Assembly (NCBI RefSeq): GCF_000003815.2
Contig: NC_049980.1
Span: forward strand, 26,106,951 to 26,170,950
Source: Branchiostoma floridae
Lineage: Eukaryota; Chordata; Leptocardii; Amphioxiformes; Branchiostomatidae
DNA length: 64,000 nt
Direction: 5' to 3'
Positions 34,716 to 44,500 of the stretch are shown here, in pieces. Below the pieces are notes generated by a model. It was not told the origin of the DNA, ran no database searches, and was given only the letters and a program-made list of their open reading frames with translations. Position 1 is the stretch's first letter; every line of letters starts with the position of its first letter. The position numbers and the translations under genes were made by a program.

Positions 34716-35840
34716 ATGGGTTATCATGAATTGCAGAAAAACAAGACTCCAAAAACAGCAACAACCAGACACTTATGTGTGGAATTATTGGAGTTGGATT
34801 CCCCTTGAGAATGTTATGTCAACGCTTATGCTTCACACTTATGCATCAACTATGCTGTTTGTGCGATAAAAAAGTGGTCTAGCTATAAATGATGTAGAAA
34901 AGCCAGCAGCCCCCAGGAATGACTCCCATCAATTATAACCTCCATCATACCAGCCGGCCTCAGGCTGACAGAGTTGTGCAGTAACTCCACTCAAACAAGC
35001 AGGAATGTCAAGCTCAAAGCAGGACTAAGTGCTACCTCCTTGACACCATACTTTTCTTCATCCTTCAAACGAGATCTTAAGAAAATGACAAGAAGGAATG
35101 TCACGCAAGCATCAACGCTAAGTGGTTCTTCCTGAGACATTTCTTTACTGCAACCCAAGAAAGGATTTAGGAAAATCCCACCTGTAGTTGGATAACTAAA
35201 AAGAAGCGTCATGTTGCAGACAGTCCTATGTACTTTTCGTTAGCTTGAGATGAGATTTTAAGAAGCAGTAACGTGTACAATGTCTAAGAGATAGCTCTTC
35301 AAGATGAAGGAAAGATGTCCTAATATCCTTTGGCATTATACATTTCTAGAAAAGTTAGTAGTGACTGATGACAATCCCCCTGGGCCTGCAGTTTGTTTAG
35401 GGAGATCAAAAAGCTGGGTTGGACCTAGGCCAATCTAGATCTGCCTAACATATACATCAAATACTTTCTTCTGGCTGGGAAAGTTTCTACTGGATCTTAG
35501 TCTGTGTGAGGTGAATACTTGGTGTAAGGAAAAGTATATACATGTACTACCTGTTGTAAAAGACATTCATTTGTCACATGATCTATTTATGAATCTTTCA
35601 GCTAGTCCCTCCAATTATTCCCACTGATTTTCAATTGCAATGGGGCCCTTAGAATACGAGTGTCAATGTATTGTAGAAATAGATCTTATCTATAAATCAG
35701 TCTTGAGAGAGATCAGAGGTCAAGGTGGGTGTTGTCCTTCCACCTCACCCAGTGCCAGATACAATTGTTGCAGATATCAAATTGGATTAGATGGATCACT
35801 TGTCAACAGCAGCATTTCAAGGCTAGTAGCCAGCTGTCCT
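34716..35840. other. Non-coding stretch
   Basis: No supported exon. GC-richer DNA around 34900-34960 (CAGCAGCCCCCAGGAATGAC ... CCAGCCGGCCTCAGGCTGAC) could be conserved. Otherwise AT-rich intron-like sequence. Confidence 0.5.
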
Positions 35841-35955
35841 GTCCCTAATCCTAATCCTATCCCTAATCTTGTGTTCCCAATCCCGTTCCTAATCCCCTGT
35901 TTGTAAAGCCTGGCAGGCTGATCAGCCAGACTGATTAATCCTCTCTAATCCGTAG
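35841..35955. promoter_or_regulatory. Cluster of TAATCC sites (Otx/Pitx/Gsc-type homeodomain words)
   Basis: TAATCC occurs at 35846-35851, 35852-35857, 35890-35895, 35936-35941 and 35946-35951, with TAATCT at 35864-35869 and an inverted GGATTA near 35784-35789. TAATCC is the preferred site of K50 homeodomain proteins. Five exact sites in ~105 bp are far above random expectation, though part of the run (CCTAATCCTAATCC) could be simple-sequence slippage. Confidence 0.45.
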
Positions 35956-35959
35956 TGCC

Positions 35960-36540
35960 TAATGTCTGATGTCTGGTCTGTCATTGTGTCTCACCTGAAA
36001 GAGAAAACTTCTTAACTCAGCCATTGTCTCACTTGCGGAGGCAAAATAAACCATTATCTATAAACCTGAGAGGGACAAACCTGGGTCCCCACCTAGATCC
36101 TTTGGTAAATGTAAAAGTAGCACAAATTGGCCAGATGAAGTATATACATGTTATGTGCCAAATGAGTTGCCTCAGCCTTTTGGGGCAGAAGTTTTTCTCC
36201 TCTGACCATGCCAGCTAATTATTAAGAAAACTTTGCTCAATTTTTTTCAGATTTACACAATTTTTCATGTCCCAACTGAGCACGGTAAGAGCAGACATCC
36301 TCAGACTGATCAATGCTGTCTGATCCATGACTTATAGGGGGATGTTTGATGGATGGTCTGTCGTCTTGTCTCACCTGAAGGGGAAATCCAGCCATTATCT
36401 CATCACCTGAGGAGGCAAAATCAACCGTTGTTGTTACACGGGAGACAAACTCCAGTTCTTTTCAGGCTCCTTTGACTAATACCACTTAGTTGAGAGCTAC
36501 AAAAATAGTACAATTTGGATAGCATCCAGAATTTTCCTAG
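35960..36540. repeat. Two diverged ~190 bp copies, ~385 bp apart
   Basis: GATGTCTGGTCTGTCATTGT then CTCACCTGAA, then GCCATTGTCTCA, then GGAGGCAAAAT, then GGGACAAAC (35968-36085) recurs as GATGGATGGTCTGTCGTCTT, GTCTCACCTGAA, GCCATTATCTCA, GGAGGCAAAAT, GGAGACAAAC (36347-36460). The second copy runs into the 154 bp tandem duplication that carries the duplicated exon edge. Confidence 0.75.
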
Positions 36541-36775
36541 TCATTAGGATCAATATTTCTAATCCTTTAGATATTATTCATTTCTACTATTTTTCAGCTC
36601 CCATAGGAGACTGGTGGAGACTTTGACTTAGCACTTAGTTGAGCGGAGAGCTACAATAATTGTACAAATTGGATAGCATCCAGAATTTGCCTAGCCAGTA
36701 GGATCAATATTTCTAATCCTTTAAACATTATTCATTTCTACTATTTTTCAGCTCCCATAGGAGACTGGTGGAGAC
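36471..36775. repeat. 154 bp tandem duplication spanning an exon boundary
   Basis: Two copies of GAGCTACAA(A/T)AAT(A/T)GTACAA, TTGGATAGCATCCAGAATTT, CAATATTTCTAATCCTTTA and ATTCATTTCTACTATTTTTC are followed by AGCTCCCATAGGAGACTGG. The duplicated acceptors are at 36597 and 36751, 154 bp apart. The upstream copy keeps the acceptor and the first ~24 nt of the exon (36598-36621), then breaks into TTTGACTTAG. The downstream copy continues into a full exon with donor. Confidence 0.9.
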
Positions 36776-36832
36776 AAGACAGCGCAGCCGCTCCCTCGTT
36801 AGCAGTGATGATGTCAGACTCATAACGAGCAG
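36752..36832 (+). CDS. Candidate exon, 81 nt, phase 2/2, with duplicated 5' edge
   Basis: The acceptor TTCATTTCTACTATTTTTCAG ends at 36751 and a donor GCAG/GTGAGAGG begins at 36833. Only one frame is open (C, then 26 codons, then AG), giving SHRRLVETRQRSRSLVSSDD followed by VRLITS. It is basic and serine-rich, like a phosphorylatable linker, with R-S-R-S-L resembling kinase or 14-3-3 sites. Codons are GC-rich at third positions against an AT-rich intron. The phase-symmetric length (81) means inclusion or skipping keeps the reading frame, as for cassette exons. The truncated upstream copy of acceptor and first 24 nt could compete for splicing. Protein family unknown. Confidence 0.5.
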
Positions 36833-37633
36833 GTGAGAGGGACGTGGGGGGACAATATCAAATCAATACTTCCTTTATATGACAATGACTTCAATGTTGA
36901 TATGTAAAGATACGTAATTGTTACACTGTGTATATATAAATACTAGCTAAAATTGCTTTGTGCTATGATACAATTTTGATGCATTGGCGTTTAGGCTGCC
37001 ACTGTCTGGCACTTTGTATTCTTGATCAAATAAACCATTGATATACTAGTACATAACATAACGAGGCCGCAGGATGAATAAAGTAGAAACCCAGCTCTGC
37101 ACGTACCACCCGCACACCTGTATAACAGATGACAGCTACTGCAGCACGTTCCCTACAGGAAGACAGGAAGATTGATCTCCTCCCAGATAAGCAGGATCTG
37201 CAACGATGCTCATGTTCTCAGCACCAGTTTCTGCACAATGCTACAGCAAACCATCTTTAAAAGTATTTCATTTCACTTTTATTATTTAGAACCTCTTAAG
37301 TTTGTATTCTGTGTACTTGTGTACCTGAAATCAGACCAATTTGGTTGAGGGGACCCAATGTATCATGCTTATGAATGATTGATAGATAAAAGTGACAGCA
37401 CTTTGAACAACTTTCTGTAATAAATGTGAATTCATCTTTTGTTATCAAATCAAAAAATATCAATGCTAGACATGTTAAAGTTAATTTGCTTAATGCTCTC
37501 TTGCATCAAATTTTGTGTTTTTGGAGTGGTAGATTACACCAGAATCAGGCATTGGATGTCTTTTTTTTTCCAAGCTGCTTTTCACATTCGAAGATTTGAC
37601 ACCAAACTGGATCAGAAGTTTATTTTACAGTAG
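36833..37633. other. Intron-like stretch with one alternative exon signal
   Basis: A good acceptor (GCAGCACGTTCCCTACAG, ending about 37171) opens a coding-like + frame reading EDRKIDLLPDKQDLQRCS and stopping at TAA near 37258, with AATAAA at about 37415-37420. It could be an alternative 3'-terminal exon, but the neighbouring frame is equally open (it includes RLISSQISRICNDAHVL), so neither is called. Confidence 0.4.
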
Positions 37634-37810
37634 GTCTGTGATGAAAATGATGAAAAGAAGCAGAACTACGATAGCCCCACCAGCTGGGACGTCGTGGCAG
37701 ACAGGTCATTCGCATTGTGCGTTTCATGGGAGTCATTTGCATCAGACACCCCACGGGAGTTGTCTAGACGCTGGAAGACCTGCGCAATCGATGATGTCAT
37801 CTCCTGTGAC
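37634..37810 (+). CDS. Candidate exon, 177 nt, phase 0/0 (strand ambiguous)
   Basis: Read on the + strand from the acceptor TTTTACAGTAG (ending 37633) to a strong donor GTGAC/GTAAGAATA (37811), exactly 59 codons are open. The translation has a charged start (VCDENDEKKQNYDSPTSWDV) and continues VVADRSFALCVSWESFASD, TPRELSRRWKTCAIDDVIS and CD. Third positions are GC-rich relative to the flanks. It is phase compatible with 29863-29913 before it and 42283 after it, but not with 36752. The same DNA has a competitive minus-strand reading (see 37666-37873), and only one can be real. Family unknown. Confidence 0.35.
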
Positions 37811-37873
37811 GTAAGAATAATGGTGAGATAGTCCAGGATGTATGCTGTGATGCTGAGTCTCCTCTCCCATCCT
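37666..37873 (-). CDS. Alternative reading: minus-strand terminal exon
   Basis: On the minus strand an excellent acceptor (AAATTTTTCTGTCCAG, ending at 37874) is followed by 69 open codons to TAG (37668-37666). AATAAA lies 42 nt further downstream (37624-37619 on the minus strand), as expected of a last exon. The translation begins GWERRLSITAYILDYLTIIL, continues SQEMTSSIAQVFQRLDN and becomes polar (SDANDSHETHNANDLSATTS) before ending QLVGLS. The hydrophobic N-terminal segment could be a helix, and the polar tail would be cytosolic or disordered. I cannot choose firmly between this and the + strand exon. Confidence 0.3.
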
Positions 37874-38826
37874 CTGGACAGAAAAATTTGATTAGGATAC
37901 AATTCCTGTAACAATTACTCCCAGCTTTTGTGTCTAGATTTTTCACATCACCCACCATGTACTACAACTACATTAGGCTGTCTCCAGGACCATGCTGGGA
38001 TGGAAGTGAAACTTGTTTGTGGGGACAGGAACTTGCTTGTGGGGACAGACAAAATTTCACCCCATCCATCAAAATTACATGAGAATACATTTTTGCATGA
38101 CATTTCTATCCATTTTGGGGCCTCCAAAATGCTTTCTTATAGAGGGAAATATAAAATTTGACTCAATATAGTGTATCTTTAGTTTTGCAAGCAATATACA
38201 TGTATAAAGGGACATTGAAAGGTGAAACAAGTGATTGCATTTGTCTAGCCTCAATGCACCTTGTACATCCAGAAGTCAATATGTCCTAATTTGGGATATT
38301 TCTAATCTTCTCATGAATTGTCCAAATTTGCAAATCTTTATTGGAAAACTAATTCATGATTTGCACCATTGTGTTTTTTCCACAGAATCAGTAATGGAGA
38401 TAAAGTAGGTCTCAAAGTCAATGGATATGATTCAAATCAATTCTTATACAAAAACATGTTCATCAGGGTCTGGATTTCTGCGGAAATCTTGTTAAAGACA
38501 TTACATCACCCTGAAAGGAAAGGGAATTTCCTATCTGGGATACGGCAGATTTCGTTATGATCGCAAATGGCCAAAACTAATTAAATTAGAGATGTCTCCT
38601 CATGACTCATCTCGTTACCAGTAATGACATCGGTATTTTGGAGAGACCTTAACGACCCAAATGTGATTAACAAGGAGAAGTCAGGTTAAATCAGACGGCT
38701 GGAATGTTGGCCAAGGCTGGCTATGATGTTCAAACTGACAAACTTGAAACATCCTCCATTTGACAAGGTGAAAGGATTCTTTTCATTGTGGTGTTGTTTT
38801 CCACATTTGAGTAAAGGTCATTGTGT

Positions 38827-38857
<31 letters not shown>

Positions 38858-39615
38858 GTGTGTGTGTAAGTGTGTGTCCATATGAAAAAAATATGCATCT
38901 GTCAGTGTACATTTTGTATCTATTTGCGTATATGTGTCCATTGGTCTGTGTGTTGGAGAGTTTCTTTTGCATATGTGTGAATTTTTATTATTGTTTCAAT
39001 ATGTATATTGATTACTGCTTAAAACAAATGCATTTCATGCCATGTAAGCAATGACAGAGTTAAGGAAATGTTGATTTTGTTCATAAATACCTGCCATGTG
39101 TTGGAAATAAAATCTGAATCTGCTCATGTGCATGAGTGTTCATATGGTATGTGTGCATGTATCTCTGTGTGTATAGACAGTGAGACATATGGTGCATGAG
39201 GTGAACGGAAATCCAGGCCTGACCTTCCATGTGTGAACTCTGCATCCCACTATCTTCAACCTCCAACTGTCCTCCATGCCTGCCTTAGCATACAATTTAT
39301 TTCACCTATGGAAACCCTTGAGTTTTGAGACAGTCCCTATGTTTCCCACAGGGAACTGTCACACTCACCTCAGGGAGTGCAAAGTCATTAAGGCTATGAT
39401 TAACACACCAGATTAATTAAGATATCAGACTTCATGTCAGCAGAATGTGATGCTGTAACAAAGACAAGGTTTGCATGTTATTTTTTATTATCTATTTATT
39501 ACTGTCATCATGTGACACACTTGGATGACAAAGTGGATTTTACAGATCACATCCTTTAGATAACTGAAACAAAAATAGAATGTCACAAAAATGAAAAAAA
39601 AGGTTTGATTTTTAA
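37874..39615. other. Intron-like stretch with a possible exon signal and AT-rich regulatory-like DNA
   Basis: A strong acceptor (TTGTGTTTTTTCCACAG, ending 38385) opens a 58-codon + frame to TGA at 38560 (it includes GDKVGLKVNGYDSNQFLY). No good donor is visible, so it could only be a last exon or chance. 38580-38700 has TAATTAAATTA and GATTAA words typical of homeodomain sites. 39376-39420 has similar words. Confidence 0.45.
38823..38853. repeat. (TG)n microsatellite
   Basis: Uninterrupted TG dinucleotides for ~29 bp, followed by interrupted TGTG runs to about 38877. Confidence 0.97.
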
Positions 39616-39995
39616 GAATGGCTGAGGCATCTGTATTCTGAACACACCTGTACATAAACAGGACAGCCAGTTTGCTATGAGGCACCTGCATTCTGTAGGT
39701 ACCTGTGCAACAACAGCACAGCAAGTTTGTTTTAAGGCATCTGCTGCATTCTGTATACACCTGTACAGACACAGCTTGTTTGCAGTGACTCCCCAGTATT
39801 CTGTAGGCAGCTGTATAGGAACAGGACAGTAAGCTTGCTGTGACTGAGGTACCTGCTGCATTGATTCTGTAGGCACCTGTCACAGAAACAGGACAGTAAG
39901 CTTGCTGTGAGGCACCTGCTGCCTTCTGTATGCACATGTCACAGAAACAGGATACTAAGATTGCTGTGAGGCACCTGTATTCTGTAGACATCTTT
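39616..39995. repeat. Minisatellite, ~55-65 bp unit, ~6 copies
   Basis: Units of the form (A)GGCACCTGCTGCATTCTGTA, then GGCACCTGT, then (C)ACAGAAACAGGACAGTAAG, then CTTGCTGTGA are repeated from the first ATTCTGAACACACCTGTACA to the last GAGGCACCTGTATTCTGTAG. The 167-codon minus frame (39488-39991), rich in Cys, Thr and Ala, is a translation of the array and is repetitive (TEYR/TEC motifs), so it is not called a gene. Confidence 0.9.
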
Positions 39996-40127
39996 TTACA
40001 GAGAGTTCAACCAACCTGTCAGCATCAGAGCCCAGCGCAGAACGATAAGTAATGGGAGTTGTCATAAAATGATTATTTCTTCATTTTTCTCGGGAGGAAA
40101 GCTACATCACTGCCTATGCTGTTGCAG

Positions 40128-40266
40128 GCATGACAAATGGAAAACCTCTCCCCCCAGGGCAGCTGCCTGTAGTGGCAGAACAGGGAATTCTGTCTTGCAT
40201 AATAATGTAGAATGGGGCAGGAAAATGTGCTACGATCTTTTTTCAAGAAGAATCCCAAGATATCGG
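40128..40266 (+). CDS. Candidate exon, 139 nt (or 109 nt), phase 2/0
   Basis: Two acceptors are possible: GCCTATGCTGTTGCAG (ending 40127) and ACCTCTCCCCCCAG (ending 40157). The donor is ATCGG/GTAAGAAC at 40267. Both starts give the same frame and phase 2/0. The open part includes RAAACSGRTGNSVLHNNVE and WGRKMCYDLFSRRIPRYR. Codon bias is weak, so coding status is uncertain, but the phases fit exactly between the 36752 exon (ends phase 2) and the 42283 exon (starts phase 0). The frame +1 to this also reads protein-like for 26 codons before a stop. Confidence 0.35.
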
Positions 40267-41407
40267 GTAAGAACTAGAAATTGTGACTTGATGACAAAAC
40301 GGTTGTCAGTCTAAAAAATCTGGGTGTTGTTTGCTGAGTTTATCTGTTGTTGACATTTATAATTCCCCATTAAAGATCATATGTGGAAAAAAAGTTACTC
40401 CCCTATGTTCCTACAGCTCCTAACCCTAACATACAAGGAGCGTTGAAACATAGCAGCATTCTAACATATCGATACCGTGAGGGGCGTTCGGGTGACGGAA
40501 TATAGGCCTGTCGGGCGTATTGGAACATAGTGGCGTCTGAACACAGGGCCGTTCGAAGATTGGAGGGTCCGAAGACAAGGGCGTTTTAGAAAATAGGTAT
40601 GTCCCCGTAAAAGAAATATTTCATACCTTCCCTTTATGTCCCCCTCCCCCCTTTCCTCCACTGGATTGAAGCTTGAGACGTTTTCCCAAAGTTTTCGCAA
40701 CTTCTGTATGCACCTGTTAAGTTCACCGCACTATGATCTCGGCTGGCCCAATATCCATCAGTATCCAACAATGGCTGCCTTGCTGATGGATACCAGGCAG
40801 GCAGGCACGTTCCCAGCATAGCCATGGTGGATCTAAGTCCTGGTGTAATGGGTCCATTTCTTACCAAATGGAGACTGGACGGTTCTCTGGCTGTGGATTA
40901 TCGGTACATCAACCATCAAAGTCAGTGTGATCGGTGGATGGATTTGCCAGGGTTTGTACGGAGTGGTCAGTGTCTTCATCACATGCAGTGGCAGGAGGCT
41001 GCTGCAATGCTTCATCCTTTACTCCTGACATCCGGTTTATACATCTTCCTGCTGTACTCGGGTTCGTAGACTTTTGATGACGAGAATATTGATGATGAAA
41101 GCATAAGCCATATGTATTGTAATAGTACCTTGAATGTGAATTTTGATGCAAGGGTTCGGTCTCTTTTCCCTTCTTTACGGTGTTGGAAAGGCAGGAAGAG
41201 ACGAGTATGTTCAAGGTAGGTTGATCAGAACAAGTATTCTGCTCATGGCCCTGTGATGGGTTCCTGGTGTTGAATATTTTTATAGTTCCTTTATGAATGT
41301 CTCTTAGCTTGCAGACTAAATGCTTGGGTATGTTTGTAGGACTTTGCGGCACCAGCCCTGTACTGATACTATCATAGATACCGGAAACCAACTATCAAAG
41401 CCGAATG
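40267..41407. other. Intron-like stretch with GTTC/ACATA repeat words
   Basis: 40390-40600 repeats degenerate words (GGCGTTCGG, GAACATAG, TGTTCCTACAG), suggesting an old tandem or foldback repeat. The 160-codon minus frame at 40909-41391 has no recognisable motif and no splice context. Long random frames of this size are expected a few times per window. Confidence 0.45.
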
Positions 41408-41690
41408 ACATGTAACGATCTGCTGAGTATGGCAACTCGGTTGTCAGACTGTGAACTGTGAATTTGCCGACAGTGATAACTCAGTTGTCAGTCTATGACT
41501 TATAAATCTGCTAACTATGACAGAGTGTGACATGTAAATCTGCTGATTGTGACGACTCAGTTGTCCGGCTATGACATGCAAATTTACTGACTGTGATAAC
41601 TTAGTTGTCAGAGTGTGGCATATAAATCTGCTGAGTATGACAACTCAGTTGTCAGACTATGACACGTAAATCTGCTGACTGTGTCAGGAA
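41408..41690. repeat. Tandem repeat, ~50 bp unit, ~6 copies
   Basis: Units of TATGACA(C/T)(G/A)TAAATCTGCTGA, then (G/C)T(G/A)TGACAACTCAGTTGTCAG, recur with small deletions. The unit includes the 12 bp near-palindrome TGACAACT..AGTTGTCA, so each copy can form a hairpin. Confidence 0.9.
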
Positions 41691-42282
41691 AGATCTCCCT
41701 GTAGGCGGGCTCTAACACACCAAAGGTTCAGAACTTCAAACTGTGAAACTCATGGGGAGGTTTAAGGCTGCCTTCAGGCTGTTTATAAGACTGGAAAAGG
41801 CCATCTGAATGGCAGACCTCACGTTCTTACTCATACTGCTTTGTGCCCCTTACAGTCCCAAAGACCAAGATACCGAGGATGTATTCGTATGACAATGCCC
41901 GGCATTGCTTATACATATAATGGAATCGTGGAAACAGATACACATATAAGCAGACAAGCCAAAAACAACAGTCGTTACTTCTCATGATTTGGGGTAAAGT
42001 AGAAAAGTTCTGTTGAGTTCAAGGTTGCCTGACGGCTGTTTCCAGCTCTGAAGGTTTCAGCTATGGAACTCCTGGGAAGTTCACGGTTGCCCACGGGCGA
42101 TGCTCACCAGGACACCAACCTGCAAGCCTGATAAGCCTGCGCATTTCTCGCCTCTGAAGCTGGCTTTGGGAGCTCACTTCAATCATGTTCTGGTAACTTC
42201 AGGGCTGGAGGAATGTTACATTTACCGCCGCGGGAAACCTGCCTGTCATTCGGTGATAAGATGGTCCTTATTATTTCATTAG
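41691..42282. other. Intron-like stretch
   Basis: Nothing gene-like is supported. TT(C)A(A/C)GGTTGCC(T/C)(G/A)(A/C)(C/G)GG words repeat near 42020-42095 (CAAGGTTGCCTGACGGCTGT and CACGGTTGCCCACGGGCGAT). Confidence 0.5.
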
Positions 42283-42351
42283 GAACTCATCGCGGAGAGC
42301 CGCCTGCAGGCCTTCCTGCAGGTCCAGGAGCCGCTCCGGGATTTCACCAGG
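42283..42351 (+). CDS. Candidate exon with strong codon bias, phase 0 start
   Basis: After the acceptor TCCTTATTATTTCATTAG (ending 42282), the frame reads ELIAESRLQAFLQVQEPLRD then FTRVQDLMG. Nearly all third positions are G or C, in an otherwise AT-rich neighbourhood. This is the strongest coding bias in the window. The 3' end is uncertain: in-phase donors are CTGCAG/GTCCAG (exon ends 42321), ACCAGG/GTCCAA (42351, chosen) and ATGGGG/GTTTCC (42369). All leave phase 0, matching the next exon. The leucine/glutamine pattern suggests an amphipathic helix. No family recognised. The other two + frames are also open here because of the GC content, so the frame is inferred from codon bias and phase. 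Confidence 0.5.
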
Positions 42352-42415
42352 GTCCAAGATCTGATGGGGGTTTCCTGCTCAGGATGTAAAAATTCTCTGA
42401 TCCTTCTCCATGCAG

Positions 42416-42544
42416 GATGAGAAGATTGTGTACGTCTTAACATTGAAAAGGTCAATATTTTATACAAATTACACCCATAACTTTTGCTTTAGGTTTGCAG
42501 TAGATAGTGATGTTGAGCTTATGAGCTCCGAGACCAATCTGTGA
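42416..42544 (+). CDS. Candidate terminal exon ending in a PDZ-type tail
   Basis: A strong acceptor (CTGATCCTTCTCCATGCAG, ending 42415) opens 42 codons plus TGA (42542-42544), starting DEKIVYVLTLKR and ending FAVDSDVELMSSETNL. The last residues E-T-N-L match the class I PDZ-ligand pattern (S/T-x-hydrophobic at the C-terminus), which would suit a membrane or scaffold-associated protein. A 42 bp in-frame stretch (42451-42492, GTCAAT...TTTGCTTTAG) could be a retained or facultative mini-intron, since removing it keeps the frame. The intron before this exon would be only 46-94 bp. No AATAAA lies immediately downstream. Confidence 0.42.
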   Translation, partial: DEKIVYVLTLKRSIFYTNYTHNFCFRFAVDSDVELMSSETNL

Positions 42545-44280
42545 CGACATTGAATTGCTAAATTCTTCTTAATCCAAAGACTTTTCCAACATTATGAATT
42601 GCAACAATTGGAACAAAAATAATCATCAAAGTTGTGACTGAAGAGTTAGGATGTTCTGAAACAGCAACTTTCTTTGTCCTTTACATGAATGTGGTCATAC
42701 CATCTGGCTTCAATCCTTAGTCAAAACTTTATAGTATCACGAAAGAGTGAGTCAAGAGAATACATTTATTACATGCAGTGCTATTGAAGTTATCATGCAG
42801 TGTTATTTTTTCGGACTTTATCAGCTGCAGTAAAGTATACATCAGCTTGAAGGTGACAGCTTCTGAAGGTGAGAATTGTTTCATGTGACACACCTGCCCC
42901 GTCGATATTACATCCTATGTGAGATTAGCTGAGAATGGTACTCAGGAGCAAGGTCCGCACATATCTCTATTTTTTCGTTATTTAATGTGCAAGGCACCAA
43001 GGAATAGTTTCTGTGTTGTAGAGTTAACATCTGTTTGCTTTTTGGTTTGCTGTATGGTAAAGCTGTACAGCGAAACTCTCCTTCCCAGTCATCATTATGT
43101 GAGTTCACTTGCCAGCACAAGTTTGGTTTTCCAGGCTAACCAGGGACAGAACATGAACAGACGATGGAGAACACGTAAAATCCATTTTATGATGTATTTA
43201 TTGGTAGTGTGAGATGAAAGGCTGTCATACGTGATGAATGGGGGCCTACAAGCGTTAATAATGCAGCTGGCAGGGCGCTGCGATGAGACACGTTAGCACT
43301 TCCTTGTTTGTGTTGAGACGTTTGTTACCACAGCCTTGTCTAGTGAGGTGCCGTTAACGTGCCTTCTGGGGACGGGTAGGGATAATAAAACAGGCTAACG
43401 TTGTAATGTATACTGGGTATTTCTAGTGCACAATTTCTTATGTTGTTGCACGTCTAAACCGTAGTATTCCTCGTGGAATAAGAAGGGCAGTGAGATATGT
43501 TGAACAAAAACTGTTAAATTTGTTAGCACCTTTTGCGATCATCATGAAGCAGATGTATCGATTCTGTTGTAACCTGGTAATGAAACTGTAACAAACCTGG
43601 TGCCGGTTGGCCGTTCAGTTATACTGATACTAGATCACAGTGAGTGGTTTGTCTTCGCTTCTGAGACTGGATACCATTGTAAGAAATTATCTTCGGTTGC
43701 TCATCATCTAATTGTGACTAACGGTGAAAACTGCTGTTCTCAGTGGCAAATTTCTCATCCCTGCGGTACGTTTACATTGTATGCGCGATATATGCTACTG
43801 ACAGTGAGTCAGTTACACCAAGGGCATTGTATAGTACATGTATACCTTAGTCGTTATATAAACATTCAGGGATGCTCACTATGTTACAAACCTTCTAGAT
43901 ATGAGCCAACCTATCCTCTCGCCAACTCAACATCAGTTGCCCAAAGTCGCAGAGACACGGAACATGATAACACAGCGGGCGTCCCCAGCCCACTATTACG
44001 ATTTTAATGGGACTAACTGATCCCAAACTTGGACTTGAACTATTAATGTCACTTTCAATGCTATCTGGCGCTAGTCATTCCCCGAGTACTGATGACATAC
44101 CAGTTATTTTATCGGCGAACGTCCATCATACAGAATACATTTCCATTTATATGAAAGTTAGCCATGATATCTTCCATTGACGATATCGGGTTTTATATCT
44201 GTAGCTTAACACACGTTCGTAAAAACCGTCTCAATTCCGCTCATTTTACCGCAAGATCGATTCCTGCTTAATAAACCATT
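42545..44280. other. Non-coding stretch
   Basis: The + frame 43600-44007 (135 codons) is open but has no motif, no helix or domain pattern, and no splice context, so it is not called. DNA from about 43.2 kb on looks more CpG-rich. No repeats of note. Confidence 0.5.
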
Positions 44281-44500
44281 CATGGCTTCGTGCGGCTGGA
44301 TGGTCCGTTCTGAAAGCCCGAAAACGCACGCTTTGACGGACTGGCGCCTTATCTGCGTGCTGAAGCCGTCAGCTGAAGATGTTCCCTACCTGCTGAACAT
44401 CGATCACTTTTTTTCCTTACCCGAATCCGTTTATCTCCACCCAGATGTGTATCGGTGGAGAGGCTTTACGGGCCACGGCGTGGGGGCATGTGAGATGTGA
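44281..44500 (+). CDS. Weak coding-like open fragment, 72 codons
   Basis: ATG 44282 to TGA 44500 in GC-richer DNA. The C-terminal half (CVLKPSAEDVPYLLNIDHFF, SLPESVYLHPDVYRWRGFTG) has the mix of residues expected of a globular protein, but no donor, acceptor or family can be shown. It may be an exon, an exon relic or a conserved non-coding block. Confidence 0.18.

Noticed and set aside
39488-39991. 167-codon minus frame rich in Cys/Thr/Ala
   Set aside because: It is a translation of a ~60 bp minisatellite. The apparent protein repeats mirror the DNA repeat.
40909-41391. 160-codon minus frame
   Set aside because: No motif, no splice or start context, and low-complexity Asn/Ser/Thr composition.
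43600-44007. 135-codon plus frame
   Set aside because: No recognisable domain or splice signals; composition unremarkable.
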